DNA from: Channallabes apus
Lineage: Eukaryota > Chordata > Actinopteri > Siluriformes > Clariidae
Length of the DNA stretch: 64,000 nucleotides
Assembly: GCA_030522415.1 (NCBI GenBank)
Contig: CM060107.1
Span: 22,232,071 to 22,296,070, forward strand
Reading direction: 5' to 3'
This document shows positions 23,701-37,586 of the stretch, piece after piece. The translations under genes and the position numbers were made by a program. Below the pieces are notes generated by a model that saw only the letters and a program-made list of their open reading frames with translations, did no database searches and was not told where the DNA came from. How positions within the stretch are numbered: position 1 is the first letter of the stretch; each line of letters begins with the position of its first letter.

Positions 23701-26700
23701 AGCACTAACACCTAATTAGAAGGAAACAAGTTTAAAGTTGGCAAAAGAGAAGCAATCATGGAGTGTGCATGACTTAATGAAAATGACATTCAGTATTGAA
23801 TAATAAATCTACACTGGACGAGATGATGAGGCCAGAACTTTTTCTTTAGTGCCATTCTAATGAAACATTAAAAGATCCAATCAAACTTTGCCACTCATTT
23901 AATATACGAGATTGCTTGTCAGATTAAGGATGAAGGCTGAGGGCAATAAAGATGGCAACATTCAACACACTGGAATATTTTACAATTTGGGGTACTTCCT
24001 CATTCCATCAGTAAAAACTAGGTTTGTTGATGAAGTAATTTTTCACGATGATAACACATCTCACCACAGAGCAAAGATTGTTAAAGCTTTTCTTTTAGGA
24101 AAGATCTCAATCTGGATGAAAAGTTATGGTGCAAATGTTCTATGACAAGGCTCCATTCCCGCAAAGCTGATATGCAAAGCCATTCCCGCAAAGCACTTGA
24201 TACAGTATGTCAAGTGCTATTTGAAAAATTTGGAATCAGTTTGGTTAATATAAAAGCCAACAAAGTACTTATCATGATTCCATTTTTTTTTGCCAGGGGT
24301 TGATTAAAAAAAGAAAAAACTGGATATTACAAAGAGGCTTTTTTTTAAACTTTCTAATTACTTTCCAAGTTGTTAACTTATATTGCTTGTCTTGATCTCA
24401 TGCCTGTTCTGTCTAATTGCAAAACCTTTTATGAAGCCAGTCAAGTACAGTGGTGTGAAAAACTATTTGCCCCCCTCCTGATTTCTTATTCTTTTGGATG
24501 TTTGTCACACAAAATGTTTCTGATCATCAAACACATTTAACTATTAATCAAAGATAACACAAGTAAACACAAAATGCAGTTTTTAAATGAGGGGTTTTAT
24601 TATTTAGGGAGAAAAAAATCCAAACCTACATGGCCCTGTGTGAAAAAGTAATTGCCCCCTGAACCTAATAACTGGTTGGGCCACCCTTAGCAGCAATAAC
24701 TGCAATCAAGCGTTTGCGATAACTTGCAACGAGTCTTTTACAGCGCTCTGGAGGAATTTTGGCCCACTCATCTTTGCAGAATTGTTGTAATTCAGCTTTA
24801 TTGGAGGGTTTTCTAGCATGAACCGCCTTTTTAAGGTCATGCCACAACATCTCAATAGGATTCAGGTCAGGACTTTGACTAGGCCACTCCAAAGTCTTCA
24901 TTTTGTTTTTCTTCAGCCATTCAGAGGTGGATTTGCTGGTGTGATTTGGGTCATTGTCCTGCTGCAGCACCCAAGATCGCTTCAGCTTGAGTTGACGAAC
25001 AGATGGCCGGACATTCTCCTTCAGGATTTTTTGGTAGACAGTAGAATTCATGGTTCCATCTATCACAGCAAGCCTTCCAGGTCCTGAAGCAGTAAAACAA
25101 CCCCAGACCATCACACTACCACCACCATATTTTACTGTTGGTATGATGTTCTTTTTCTGAAATGCTGTGTTACTTTTACGCCAGATGTAACGGGACACGC
25201 ACCTTCCAAAAAGTTAAACTTTTGTCTCGTCGGTCCACAAGGTATTTTCCCAAAAGTCTTGGCAAATCATTGAGATGTTTTTTTTAGCAAAATTGAGACG
25301 AGCCTTAATGTTCTTTTTGCTTAAAAGTGGTTTGCGCCTTGGAAATCTGCCATACAGGCCATTTTTGCCCAGTCTCTTTCTTATGGTGGAGTCGTGAACA
25401 CTGACCTTAATTGAGGCAAGTGAGGCCTGCAGTTCTTTAGATGTTGTCCTGGGGTCTTTTGTGGCCTCTCGGATGAGTTGTCTCTGAGCTCTTGGGGTAA
25501 TTTTGGTCGGCTGGCCACTCCTGGGAAGGTTCACCACTGTTCCATGTTTTTGCCATTTGTGGATAATGGCTCTCACTGTGGTTTGCTGGAGTCCCAAAGC
25601 TTTAGAAATGGCTTTATAACCTTTACCAGACTGATAGTTCTCAATTACTTTTGTTCTCATTTGTTCCTGAATTTCTTTGGATCTTGGCATGATGTCTAGT
25701 TTTTGAGGTGCTTTTGGTCTACTTCTCTGTGTCAGGTAGCTCCTATTTAAGTGATTTCTTGATTGAAACAGGTGTGGCAGTAATCAGGCCTGGGGGTGAC
25801 TACAGAAATTGAACTCAGGTATGATAAACCACAGTTAAGTTATTTTTTAACAAGGGGGGCAATCACTTTTTCACACAGGGCCATGTAGATTTGGAGTTTT
25901 TTTTCTCCCTTAATAACGTAAAACTTCATTTAAAAACTGCATTTTGTGTTCAATTATGTTATCTTTGACTAATAGTTAACGGTTTTTGATGAGCAGAAGG
26001 CGGCGCGGTGGTGTAGTGGTTAGCACTGTCGCCTTGCACCTCCAGGGTCTGGGTTCGATTCCCCGGCCAGGCTCGATTCCCGTCTCTGTGTGCATGGAGT
26101 TTGCATGTTCTCCCCGTGCTTGGTGGGTTTCCTCCGGGTACTCCAATTTCCTCCCACAGTCCAAAGATATGCAGGTTAGGCTAATTGGCGTTCCTAAATT
26201 GCCCGTAGTGTGTGATTGGGTGTGTGAGTATGTGTGTGTGCCTTGCGATGGATTGGCACCCTGTCCAGGGTGTACCCCGCCTAGTGCCCGAAGTCTCCTG
26301 GGATAGGCTCCAGGTCCCCGCGACCCTAAATACAGGATAAAGCGGTATAGAAGATGAATGAATGAATGAATGATGAGCAGAAACATTTAAGTGTGACAAA
26401 CATGCAAAAGAATAAGAAATCAGGAAGGGGGCAAATAGTTTTTCACACCACTGTATAATGGCAGCTCAGAAAGCATAAAAACATGCATAGCAGTGGATGC
26501 TCACCATTGTGACTGCAGAACAATAATGTCTGTTTATTTCTATCTCTATATGTACATTTCAAGCAAAAACAAAGAGAGGCACACATGAGGTGAATTAAAC
26601 TGTCTGTTTGTAGTAAACTAATCACACATATGTGACAGCTGTAATCCCTAAGGTAGTGCAGAGGCAGAGGACAAATTAAGTGTTTTCTTTGATTTAATAA

Positions 26701-29700
26701 AAGTAGGCTGGAAGGCTAAGTGTGGATTAGGCAGCTGGGTCGAATGTCTATCAATCATAGCCTTTAGTTTGTAGGCAAAGATTCATTAAGCGCACAACAG
26801 GTTCTGATCTCCTTCCCTCTACATTACACTCTCTCACTTCCCCCCAAGGAAGATATGCTTATTTTAAGATGCTGGCCTCATAAATCAATGCAGTCAAGGG
26901 GATGCACCCCCTGCAGGCACAATTTCATCACTGCTGAACTGGAAACCAATCTCCACAATAATATCCATTTAACCGGAAAAAAAAACCTCAGCCAATACCT
27001 TGATATTTCCATCAGCATGCGCAAACATTCTCCTACTTACCGTTGGCTCGGGTCGTAATACGGGTTTGTATGAGGTCTTGGATTGGGGCAGCATGACTGG
27101 TTTTGACATGACTGGATTCACCTGTCTCCTCTGATTAGGAGGACTGGGTGCTATTTGCTACAGATTGACCATGTAGAAGGGGGTTAGTAAAAATCACAGT
27201 TCAAAGTAATTCGACCTATGCAATTCGCACTACACACACAAAATAAACATGGCTATGCAAAGACATGCATGAATAAAACAAAGCTGAAAAAACATGTAGC
27301 AGTCCTTTATTAAAAACAAGAATAGCTGAAGCTTACCAGTGGACTGCTGGAGGTTGATATTCTGCTAACGTTAGAAGTGTGTCTCATAACCTAAACCATA
27401 TTAGGAAAATGTCAAATCTAGATTTCAACACTTAAATTAATACTGGATTCCAACTGCAGCACTTTATCTGTGCTCTCACATACCTGTATATCCCTCATTG
27501 TGAAATAATTACTGTCATCCCATTCACACAAAAATAATCCACCTAATAAAAAATTCTCTACCATCAGCCAATGTGTATAGTGCAGCAGATGGTGAGATTT
27601 AACACAGTACAATAAAATTACAACACATTATTTTAATTATACACACAAAATAAATACATAACCCACAACTAATAGCCTAGACATCTGCGTGTACTCGGTA
27701 CCAGGGCGACTGATTTGACCACCTCTAGACAGAGCTTACTAAACACAGCACAATGTAAAAAAAAAAACACCACCACTCTTATGAAAACCAACCTCCACAT
27801 GCTATTTTTTTCTACCCTGATTCATGCCATCCTAACCTGCAACCTGTAAATTGAACACTCAAACTCGTGTATGATTACAATCCAGTCTAAAAAGATTACT
27901 TAATTTGCTCTTCTGAGCTTTGAGGTTTGATAAATCGAGCCAATGATTTCTACCTGTGTGCTGCCACGGTAGAAAGGTTCATTTGTGGTGTAGCTCCCTC
28001 GCTGCCTGTAGCCATTTTCCTCCCATTCGTTCCTATGCTCTGAGGGGCTGTGGGGTCTGTGGTAGCTTTGAGGGAAAGGGTAATCTAAATGTTGAGGTGG
28101 AGGAGGTGGTGGAGGAGGAGGAGGTGGTGGTGGCGGCGGAGGAGGTGGGGGAGGTGGAGGAGGAGGAGGGTGAGAGAAAGACTGAGTCCAGGAGGACTGA
28201 GTCTGAGTTCGAGGGGTGACATAGGGTGGCCGCCCATGACTGATCGAAGAGGGAGGCATTCTAGGAGAAGATGTAGAAGGTAGGAGCTGTGGAGCTGGTT
28301 GTGAAGGTGGAGGAGGATAGGGAGAAATAAGAGAAGGCCTTGGGGATGGAGAAGGCTGGACTGGTTTGGGATAGAAGTGGGGTGAAGGTGGAGGAAGAGG
28401 TAAAGGTAGAGGTAAAGGTGGTGGAAACTGATTGGAAGTAGGTGGAGTTGGGGCCAGTTTTTTCAGAGGCTGTCGTAGACTCTGGTCAACTTCGTCCAAG
28501 TTGATGTCATCTAGGTCAGTAGTGGAGAGCTGAAACCCTCCAGGAAACCTTTTCACAGTAGATACGGGGGTTCGTGATGGACTCATCTGCACAGAACAGC
28601 TCATCTGGTTAAAAATCATAGCCTCTCCACCTTACAGATAGCACTGCACCCCTAATTCAATTTACTCATAAGACCTTCATGCACAATTTAAAAAAATGCA
28701 TATAGCCTCTGCAAGTCTTTATCCAGTCTGTGCCTTTACCTCGGGAGACTCATTCTCCACAGAGGAAATCTGCTCCAGTCTAGTCTGGCAGAGCCTCTCC
28801 ACCCAGTACTGCACTTTCTCTGACTCCTCCAGATCCTCCCGCTCGGTCTCTGTTACCTGTCCACAGCAGCACAGCACATGCTGAGCTGCATAGGCAACTC
28901 AGGGGCTTTAAACTGACCATTACACTGACTTTCTTTTGTAAAACAAATGCTGTTCTAACTCGTTTCAGATTCCACAACAGTCCTCACGGATAATATACCA
29001 ACAAAATACAACTAACTAAAATAATTATACTATAATGACACTTGAGACTTGAGTGAAGATGGTACAGTACCTCTTGCAAGAGTCGATTAATTTTCATCTG
29101 TTTCTCCCGCTCAAGTATCTCTTCCTTTTCTCTGGCCAATTTCAGCTCAAACTCCATCTCTTTCTTGTTCTTTTTTTCTGCTGGAAGTGTGTCTGTCTTG
29201 GATATCTTCTTCTTCTTCTTCTTTGTCTCTTTTCCTTTCTGAATTTATATATTTATTTTATTATTATAATTTTTTTTTTGCTATATTAAATGGAAGTTAG
29301 TTTGTTATGCACACCACACAAAATCCCATCCACACGTCGAGATCCAAACACTACAGATTAATTTCTGAACACATTTTTTATCTGAAATCTAATTGACTGA
29401 ATCATAAACACAAACACTATTCTACACGCAGAGTACCTTTCTGAGTGTAGGCAACTTTCCTTCATAGCGGTAAAACCAGTTGCGAGCTATGGGATCAGAT
29501 TAAAAAGAGTTAAACAGGAATGAGCATATATTTCGACCATACAGCTTAAATCCACCAGCTTCCAAAATGATCCAACCAAACAAAATAAAGTAAAAGGACT
29601 TGCATCCTTTTATGCGTTGGGAGAGAATGTAAAGTAAGGGGTTGTCAAAGGAAAAAAATTTACATGCAGAGATTGAGTTTCCTTAGAGAACAGTTCAGCT

Positions 29701-32700
29701 TCACTCACGTCCCTGCTCTCTATATCTTCGTCTTCATCAGTATTATCTTCAGCAGCTGTACAAGTCAGGAGTGCAAGCCACAGCAGACATAGCCAGACAG
29801 AGACAAAAGAAGGAGAAAAAAAAGAAAGACTGCATGCATAAAAACTGAATGCACATCTAGTAATGTTACAGATGTGCAAAGTAAGTAGGTGTCTGGATGA
29901 CTTATGCTGTGAGCATATTATCATCAGTGAAGAACAGGAGGTTGCAATAAGATTTCACTCTCCACATTCATGCACGGTAACACAGGTGTCAGCATGCTGC
30001 AGTGTGTCGATGCTGAGATTGTACCTGAGCTCCTCGGTTTCGATGGAGGTGGAGAATGTGATGGAGGTGAAGGAGAAGGGACAGAAGATGAACCTTTGGA
30101 CTTGTCTTTGGAACCCCAGTCTTCCTCCCACTGTCTGTTTTGTTTTCTCTCTTCAGTCTCTATCCTAAAACACATAAAATTCCATAAAGCAATGACTTGG
30201 AATTAGCCTGTCTGATTAATCTTTATACTTTGCAGACATACTTATCCATCTCCTTTCTGTATCTCTCCTCTTCTTCTGCAGCCTTCTGGGAAATCTCCAT
30301 CTTTCTCCTGGAGTTGAAAAAATAAAAAAATAAAAACAACACAAATGATAACCAACCAAGAGTCTGTCAAAAAGAGGCATGTGCAAATGATATGCCTACG
30401 TCAGTGTTCTAAAGCCACAGATGGGTGCTGAATCATTTATACTGCCATTTATTATCTATGAAATCCTGTGATTATTCTGAAGAATAAAATAGCTAAATTG
30501 TCTACATGTATTAGAATCGTCTATCCTATTAGAAACAATTAAATACACAAATCACATTTTCTTATCATATAAGGCAAAGTTATGACATCAGTTTGTGATA
30601 GAGCAGGCTGTGATTGTGTGGGCTGTATAGGTAATATGCCATGATCAAGCTTTCTGACTGACATGCGCTCTTTCTCTTGCTGCTCCTTGATGATTTTGTT
30701 GGTCTCCATTGCCACTCTCTTCTGTTGCATGAGCTCCTGGCGCTCAATCTCTCGTCGAGCTTCAACTGCCAGCTTCTCCTCATCTGTCATGAACAACTCG
30801 CTGCCCTGAAATAAATCAAATAATAAATATCATAAATGAACAGAACCAATATGCGCATACAGAGACACTGATTATGAATCAGTGTCTATTTAAACTACTA
30901 TATCTTTGAACACTTTAACTGTCAGTCCGAATTATAGATAAAATTTATTGAAGTCAGTGTTTGATTTATTACTTGAAAATTAAAGCAAAAGTGCCTGTAT
31001 TATATTAGTGTCAATATTTTAATTATGTTATTATTACACATATATTATCAAGGTTGTGCATTACACTGCCATTACAGGGGCTTAAATGTTGGTATGGGAT
31101 ATCCAATGGCATTTAACAGGTCCAAAAAAAAACCTCAGCTATCTCAATCATAAGGAATATTTCACAGCTACAGTAGCTGCTAATAAGAAAAGAGCAAGAA
31201 GTTTATGTTCCATGTCATATTAATGAGAAATCCATAATTGAAGAAGTGAACTAAGCCAGTGGACTCCAAAGTTCCAGAATGCAGTGCAGATACACTATAC
31301 AGTATGATGCATATATTCAGGTACAGTACAGCTGAGATCCAGAACCACTATTTAGTTAGTTTATGGTATGATTTAGCAATTTAGCTTTAACTGTATTAGC
31401 ATGAACATAGTAATAAAGTGCCGCTGCATCGCTCTCTATAGGTAGAGTGTTCAAAATCTCACTGGCAGCACATGCCATGTTAACAGGAGAACCAGCTTCA
31501 ACTCCAATGCTGTATCATACAAACAACCAGAAGCCTGATTTGTAAACAATGAATGTATTCTATAAAGTATATTCGTACACTGTATTACAATAAAAAGTAA
31601 AATATAAAAAATCTTCAGAACATCAACCATCTCAAACAGAAGAAAGGCCATGATCAATCGCACCAATAAACCGGTGTTCCACTGGTCTTATAACCTTATT
31701 AAACCACTCCATTTATCATTCCCAACAGAAAATGAACAAAAACGCTGATTAGATTTTATGGTCACATTGTTTCCAGATTAGAGTCACCAGTGTGCCAGAC
31801 AAATCCTGACATCTTGGAGTAAGAAAGCCCCTTATCAGACACTTTAATTTCCTGTCCTTGAGACAAGCCTTTGGGGATGACTGTGCGGAATGGATTCCTC
31901 TGTGAGTTACAGATTTGCTCTGCGCTAATGAGCACTGCGGAGAATTGCATCAGCCAGATGCGAATAAGGTGGATAGAATTACACGAACTTACAGCTCCGG
32001 TGAGGACTGTGATAGTTAGACTCCTGCTGCTCTTCAGCACTCGAACGGCCTATAAATACAACACAGTACTGTATTTTCTGTTCATATCTCCAGTTCTAAT
32101 CATTGTATTGGTTTTGCACTTGTACAATTTAGTGCAGTATGATGAAAATGCAACCGTGTTGATAAGCCTTACCTCTTTGTGGTCCACGTTAGTAAACTCC
32201 ACCCCATTGACCTCAACAATCTGGTCTCCAACCTACATCCCCCAAAACCAATAAACATGTCAGTGTCTCTTTGGTAAAATAATAAATCTGTAATGAATTG
32301 ATGATGAGGTTTCTGTGCAACATTGAGATTAGATCACTAAATGAGATTATAATACCTGCAGGCCCACTTCTGCAGACAAAGAGCCAGGCTTTACATTGCT
32401 GATGTAGATCCCAGGCTTTTGAGTTGGTCCACTTGAGATACTGCAGCAAACACAGATGATGAATTTTAGTCGTCGTTTGGCTTTATATTGACCATATTGG
32501 TTACAAAAAACTGCCCTATGATTCATATTCCTGCAGAACCCCTTGTAATGGTTCAGGTTTTTCCTGCTGCAACAACTTTACAGAAACCCATTCACACGTT
32601 GTCTATACCGCTTTATCCTGTTTTGGGAACACCAATTAACCAAATCTGCACGTCTTTGGACGGTGGGAGAAAAAAAAAACAGAGCACCTGGAGGAACCCA

Positions 32701-35700
32701 CCAAGCATGGGGAGAACATGCAAACTCTATGCTCACAGAGGCGGGAACCGAAACAGTGCTAACCACTAAGCCACCGGTCTACCTCAAATTTACAGAAACA
32801 TTTCAGTATATTTCTATTGATAAACATCTACATAATAAAATTCCCAGTGTTGATTTTACACTGTTAGAGTTTACACATACTGTACATTTACATACTTGCT
32901 GAAAATACATGTATCAACATATTTAAATTAAGAATTTCCACAAAACAAATGAGTTTAACAAAAATAAACAATGTTCAATAATTGTATGTTTATATTAAAC
33001 TCATAAGTTGAATTATAAATTAATAATAGACTTAGTTTATTTAGTTTAATTTAGGTTAAATAGGCTTACGTTTAGTTGCATTTTTATAATATTTTAGAAT
33101 TATTCAAGAGTCAAAAACACATGAATTGAATACTCTGTTTTACCTGATGCCCATGCCTTTGGTGCCAACCAGGCTAAGGAAGACTTTTTTCTCCTTGATC
33201 TCTTTTCCTCCAATGGAGGCCAGACCAGCAACACTGCTTTTCTTCTCCTGGGAGACAACAATAATTGCTGTGAAACTGCATAATAAGGATTAATGGAATT
33301 ATAACAGTTTTGGTACTTACTCCTGATTCAGAAACAAACTGATCCACAAACTGCCATTTTAGTGGTTCGTCAGGGGAACTGATAGAGACAGTAGGTATTA
33401 TTAATTATAATTATTATTTTTGTAATTATATTGAGTATAATCAAACAGGTGCACAATTGTAGGTTTACTTCTGTTCTCCAGCACAGAATACCTACAGTAT
33501 ATAAACAAATGTTTGTGAACACTTGAGCATCACATCCACATCTAGATAGTCTTTCCACTTGATTTTGAAGTGTGGCTGTGTGGATTAGCCGAGGTGCCCA
33601 CAAAGATAAAAATGAGGACTTATTAATTTGAGCTTTTTTCAGCTTTATGGAGTAAATTACTGAAGATAAGACTGAAGGTAGAAAGACCCACAATCAAACA
33701 ACAGCTGAAGGCAACTGCAATAAAGTCTGGCAATGCATCCATCAGTTCCAGACTTAATTTTTTTTTAGGCAGTTATTGAGTCCAAAGGGTTTACATCCAA
33801 GTATTAAATGCAATCCATATGCTTGAAATTGTTTATGAGCCACCAAAATAGGTGTGTGTATACGTACAGTATGTATGTGAATGGTTAATGCCACACATTA
33901 GTCAAAATCTGACTTCACTCATATCTGGAGTATTTAATTTCAAATTAGTAGTGTACAGTGGCAAAAAATCTTATCTTTGTTCCAAAATGCATGGACCTGA
34001 CTAGCCATTCCCAGTGTATTTCCATATGGGATTGATCATAAAGGAATACAATTATTTTTGTTCAAGGACCTCAATAATTATATAGAAAGAGAAAGGCATG
34101 AACAAAAATGGACACAATTCAAACCTCTTCATCTGTAAAAAAAAGGACAGATGGGAATTTATGGCTGCCAGTGAAAATGTGATTGCTAAAACAGCAGCGA
34201 AAAATTGTTTTTGAAAGCTAGAGAAAATTATGATTCTAGACTTGTCATCAGATGTAGAACAAGCTGATGCAGCATTTCACTTACCAGTGACATAACTACG
34301 AGGAAAAAATACACGAATATAAAAACAAAGGTTGCTAAGAGGGTTCACCCAGTATAAATCTAAATGATACGGAATAAAGCTGACATGAAACAATTTAACC
34401 TCATATCCACTACAGTAACTATCCAGGGTGCTGGAGCACAGAGTCAAAACAACAAACGTTATGGCAACAGATGCCAGCATTATGTAAAATTACCTCTTTA
34501 CTGGAATCATTCCCACATCTGTAAATGAAACCATGTGAATTAATAAGCAAACAGTATAAACAGTATAATCAAACAGAAATGCATAAATCCAAATGCTAAA
34601 TGTAATGTTAAATATTAATTTATCTGTCTTTAATGAATTATTAGCGCACAAGATCCTGACTCACGTCTGACTTTAAGTGATACCGTTTTTTTAGTCTTGA
34701 TAAGGCTGATAACCTCTTCATGGATGCAGGAGGAAATTGAATAGCCATTGATGCGCACAATCTCATCTCCCACCTGCCAAATCAGTATAATCATTACCAT
34801 GGTGGAGTTTCTTCTTCCTGCTTAGTCATAAAAGTTGTTAACATTTGAATATAAAACAAGCTATCAGTCTGGCCACCCTTAATTTGCATGAAAAGTTATC
34901 TCTTAAATTTCGGTCAATTATATTAATTCTTACATGATTGTAAGTTTATTTTAAATTAAGTCTTAAAATCACATTAATGGTTTCTATACTGTACACTGTT
35001 AGAAATAAGCCTTCTAAAGGGATCTGTTTAAATGCATACTATAGATGATTATTTTCCTGATACTTTTTAAACCCTTTTCTAAAAGTGTATAGATGTCTCC
35101 TACTATAGAGTACATTTCAGGCCTTAATTCACATGGTAATAAAGTTTATTTGACTGGAAAAAGGAATAATTTGATCTGAAAAGGAAAGCTGCTGAATGTG
35201 CAGGAACAAAATGAATTCATTGCATGGTTTTCTACTCCCCCTAGTGGTGTGTGGATGCCCTAACATCAACAGAATGTAGCTTTGCATTTTGTCTTTGTTC
35301 TTGCTTCAGTACTCCTGTTCTCTCTCTCTCTCTCTCTCTTACCTGCAGGCCCACATTTCCAGCCTGTCCATCCTTCACAATCTGTGAGATGAAAAGTCCA
35401 CATCCAAACTCTAGCCCTCCGCGTACACTCAGGCCCAAGCCTTCAGGGTGAGTGCGGTCCAAACGCACTTCCTTCAGCTTCCTGCATGCATATAGGAATG
35501 AGATTTTAACTGTGGCAATTGCACTTACATTTTTGGACAGCCAGACAGAAATCTGATGCACTATATTTCTGATTAATCAAGTTATTACATTTCAACACAA
35601 CTACTGACGCATGTGCATCTACTAGAAGGGCTTTTCACTGTCAAACGTGGCAAACAAACACATTCATGCATGTACAACATGTGACTACAATATGTCACAA

Positions 35701-36024
35701 TATTACTGTATTTTTTTTTTTTATTATATTTTTATTCAAGCTGTGTGTAGCATTATGATTTCCCTTCCCTGGACCTAAGTTCAAAAATGGCGAACGAACG
35801 AACATGTTCTGTAAGTGCTCTACACAAATCTCAGTTCCCAAACTCAAGTGAGAAACTCTTGGGGTGAAGTGGAGGTCTCCTCGCCTGACATTAGTGCCTG
35901 AGGTCTCAAATGCTTTTGTGGCTGAATGCAATCAAATCACTACAGCCATGCTGTGCTAAATCGAGGGGAAAGCATTCCCAGGAAATTGGTTATTATAACA
36001 GCAAGGGGGAAATAATTCTGTATA

Positions 36025-36093
<69 letters not shown>

Positions 36094-37522
36094 TTCACAT
36101 ACATGACATTTGTATTATTTTCAATGATTATGGCTTACAGGTCATGAAAATCTCTAAATATTAAAATATTTTATTTCTAGTTTGAGTTAATCATTATTCA
36201 TACAGTATAAACTTCAGGTTTCGTTCTAGTTCAGTTTACGCATGTAGAAAACTGCTGACTTGACAGTTGTCTACACCCTCCTCAAAGAAAGTAAAGCACA
36301 GAAGATGCTGTATTCAAATATATTCATGGAAAGTTGAATGGAAGGGAAAAGTGTGGTAAGAAAAGCAATACACAGGCTTCAAGAATTTGGAAAAGCTTTA
36401 CAATGAGTAGAGTAAGGCTGCAACTGTAGCATTCGTAGTATCAAGCCACTCCTGAACCAGAGATGACATCAGAAGGCACTTACCTAGGCTAATCAGAAAA
36501 AGAATTGGACTTTTGCTCAGTTCTCTTTTCAGATGAAAGCAAAATTTGTCCCTGCATTTCGTTTGGAAATCAAAGTTCAAGTTGCAACAGAGTGATCATT
36601 TCCATGCCATGCTGCACTAATGCAATAAACCATGCTAAAAGGGCCTCAACCAAGTCCTGAATGCATAAATTAACATTTTTTCTGAATTTTTGAGAGCTGT
36701 AAGTCATAATCAACAAAATTAAAATATTTCATTTTACATATAAAATATTTTAAATTAAATAACAAAAGAATATGAACTTTTTCACAATATATAAAAATTT
36801 CAAGATATACTACAGTATGTATACAGGTAGTCCCCGACTTACGAGTTCCATTCCGGGAGCACGTTTGTAAGTTTGATTTGTTCTTAAGTCTTAAGTGAGC
36901 CTTATATGCCCTTGACACAAATATACAATGTAGAGCATACTTGCAACTGTGGCATTTCTAATATACAGTATATCCTAATCTGCTAATCTTTCCTAATGTT
37001 ATTTCTAAATCTGTCCCCTTTCCTCACGCTACCATCATGTGGCCAAAAACAGCCATCATACCCATAGAAATGAATCTCATATAAATGTAATAGTGATGTC
37101 TCTGCACCTTCAAATCATGTGGGGAATCCTTGAATTTTGTCGGAACTGTTTTCCACTGTGAACTCTGTTTTGTTGAGGATTTTCCGAAATTGGGATTATT
37201 TGCCATCAGGAAAACTTTACAGGACAGCCATTTTCTATCATAGTGCTTATTCATCGAAACTGTTGAGGTCAACTCATGCAGCCCCACGTGCACACAACAT
37301 ATAATATACCAGACCATTTTATACATTCACTTACACACCGAAAATATTGTATATAATTGGAAATATTGGTATCTGGTGCACTGCAGTATCTATTTTTTGT
37401 ACACTACACTTGAACTACTTCCATGATTTAACGGAAAAGAGAATTGCGGTCCATTCGTATCTGCAGATTCATAATTTGAATATTCGTAAGTTGGGGAATA
37501 CTGGTATCATATAGTATTTTAT

Positions 37523-37586
<64 letters not shown>

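Larger units (their letters stand above)
24448..26453 (-). mobile_element. Tc1-like transposon B1 (intron 21), carrying a SINE
   Basis: The TIR CAGTGGTGTGAAAAACTATT is flanked by TA on both sides. Without the nested SINE it is about 1622 bp. It is the same family as 47378-48998 but in the opposite orientation. The transposase is interrupted by a single stop. Confidence 0.95.
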
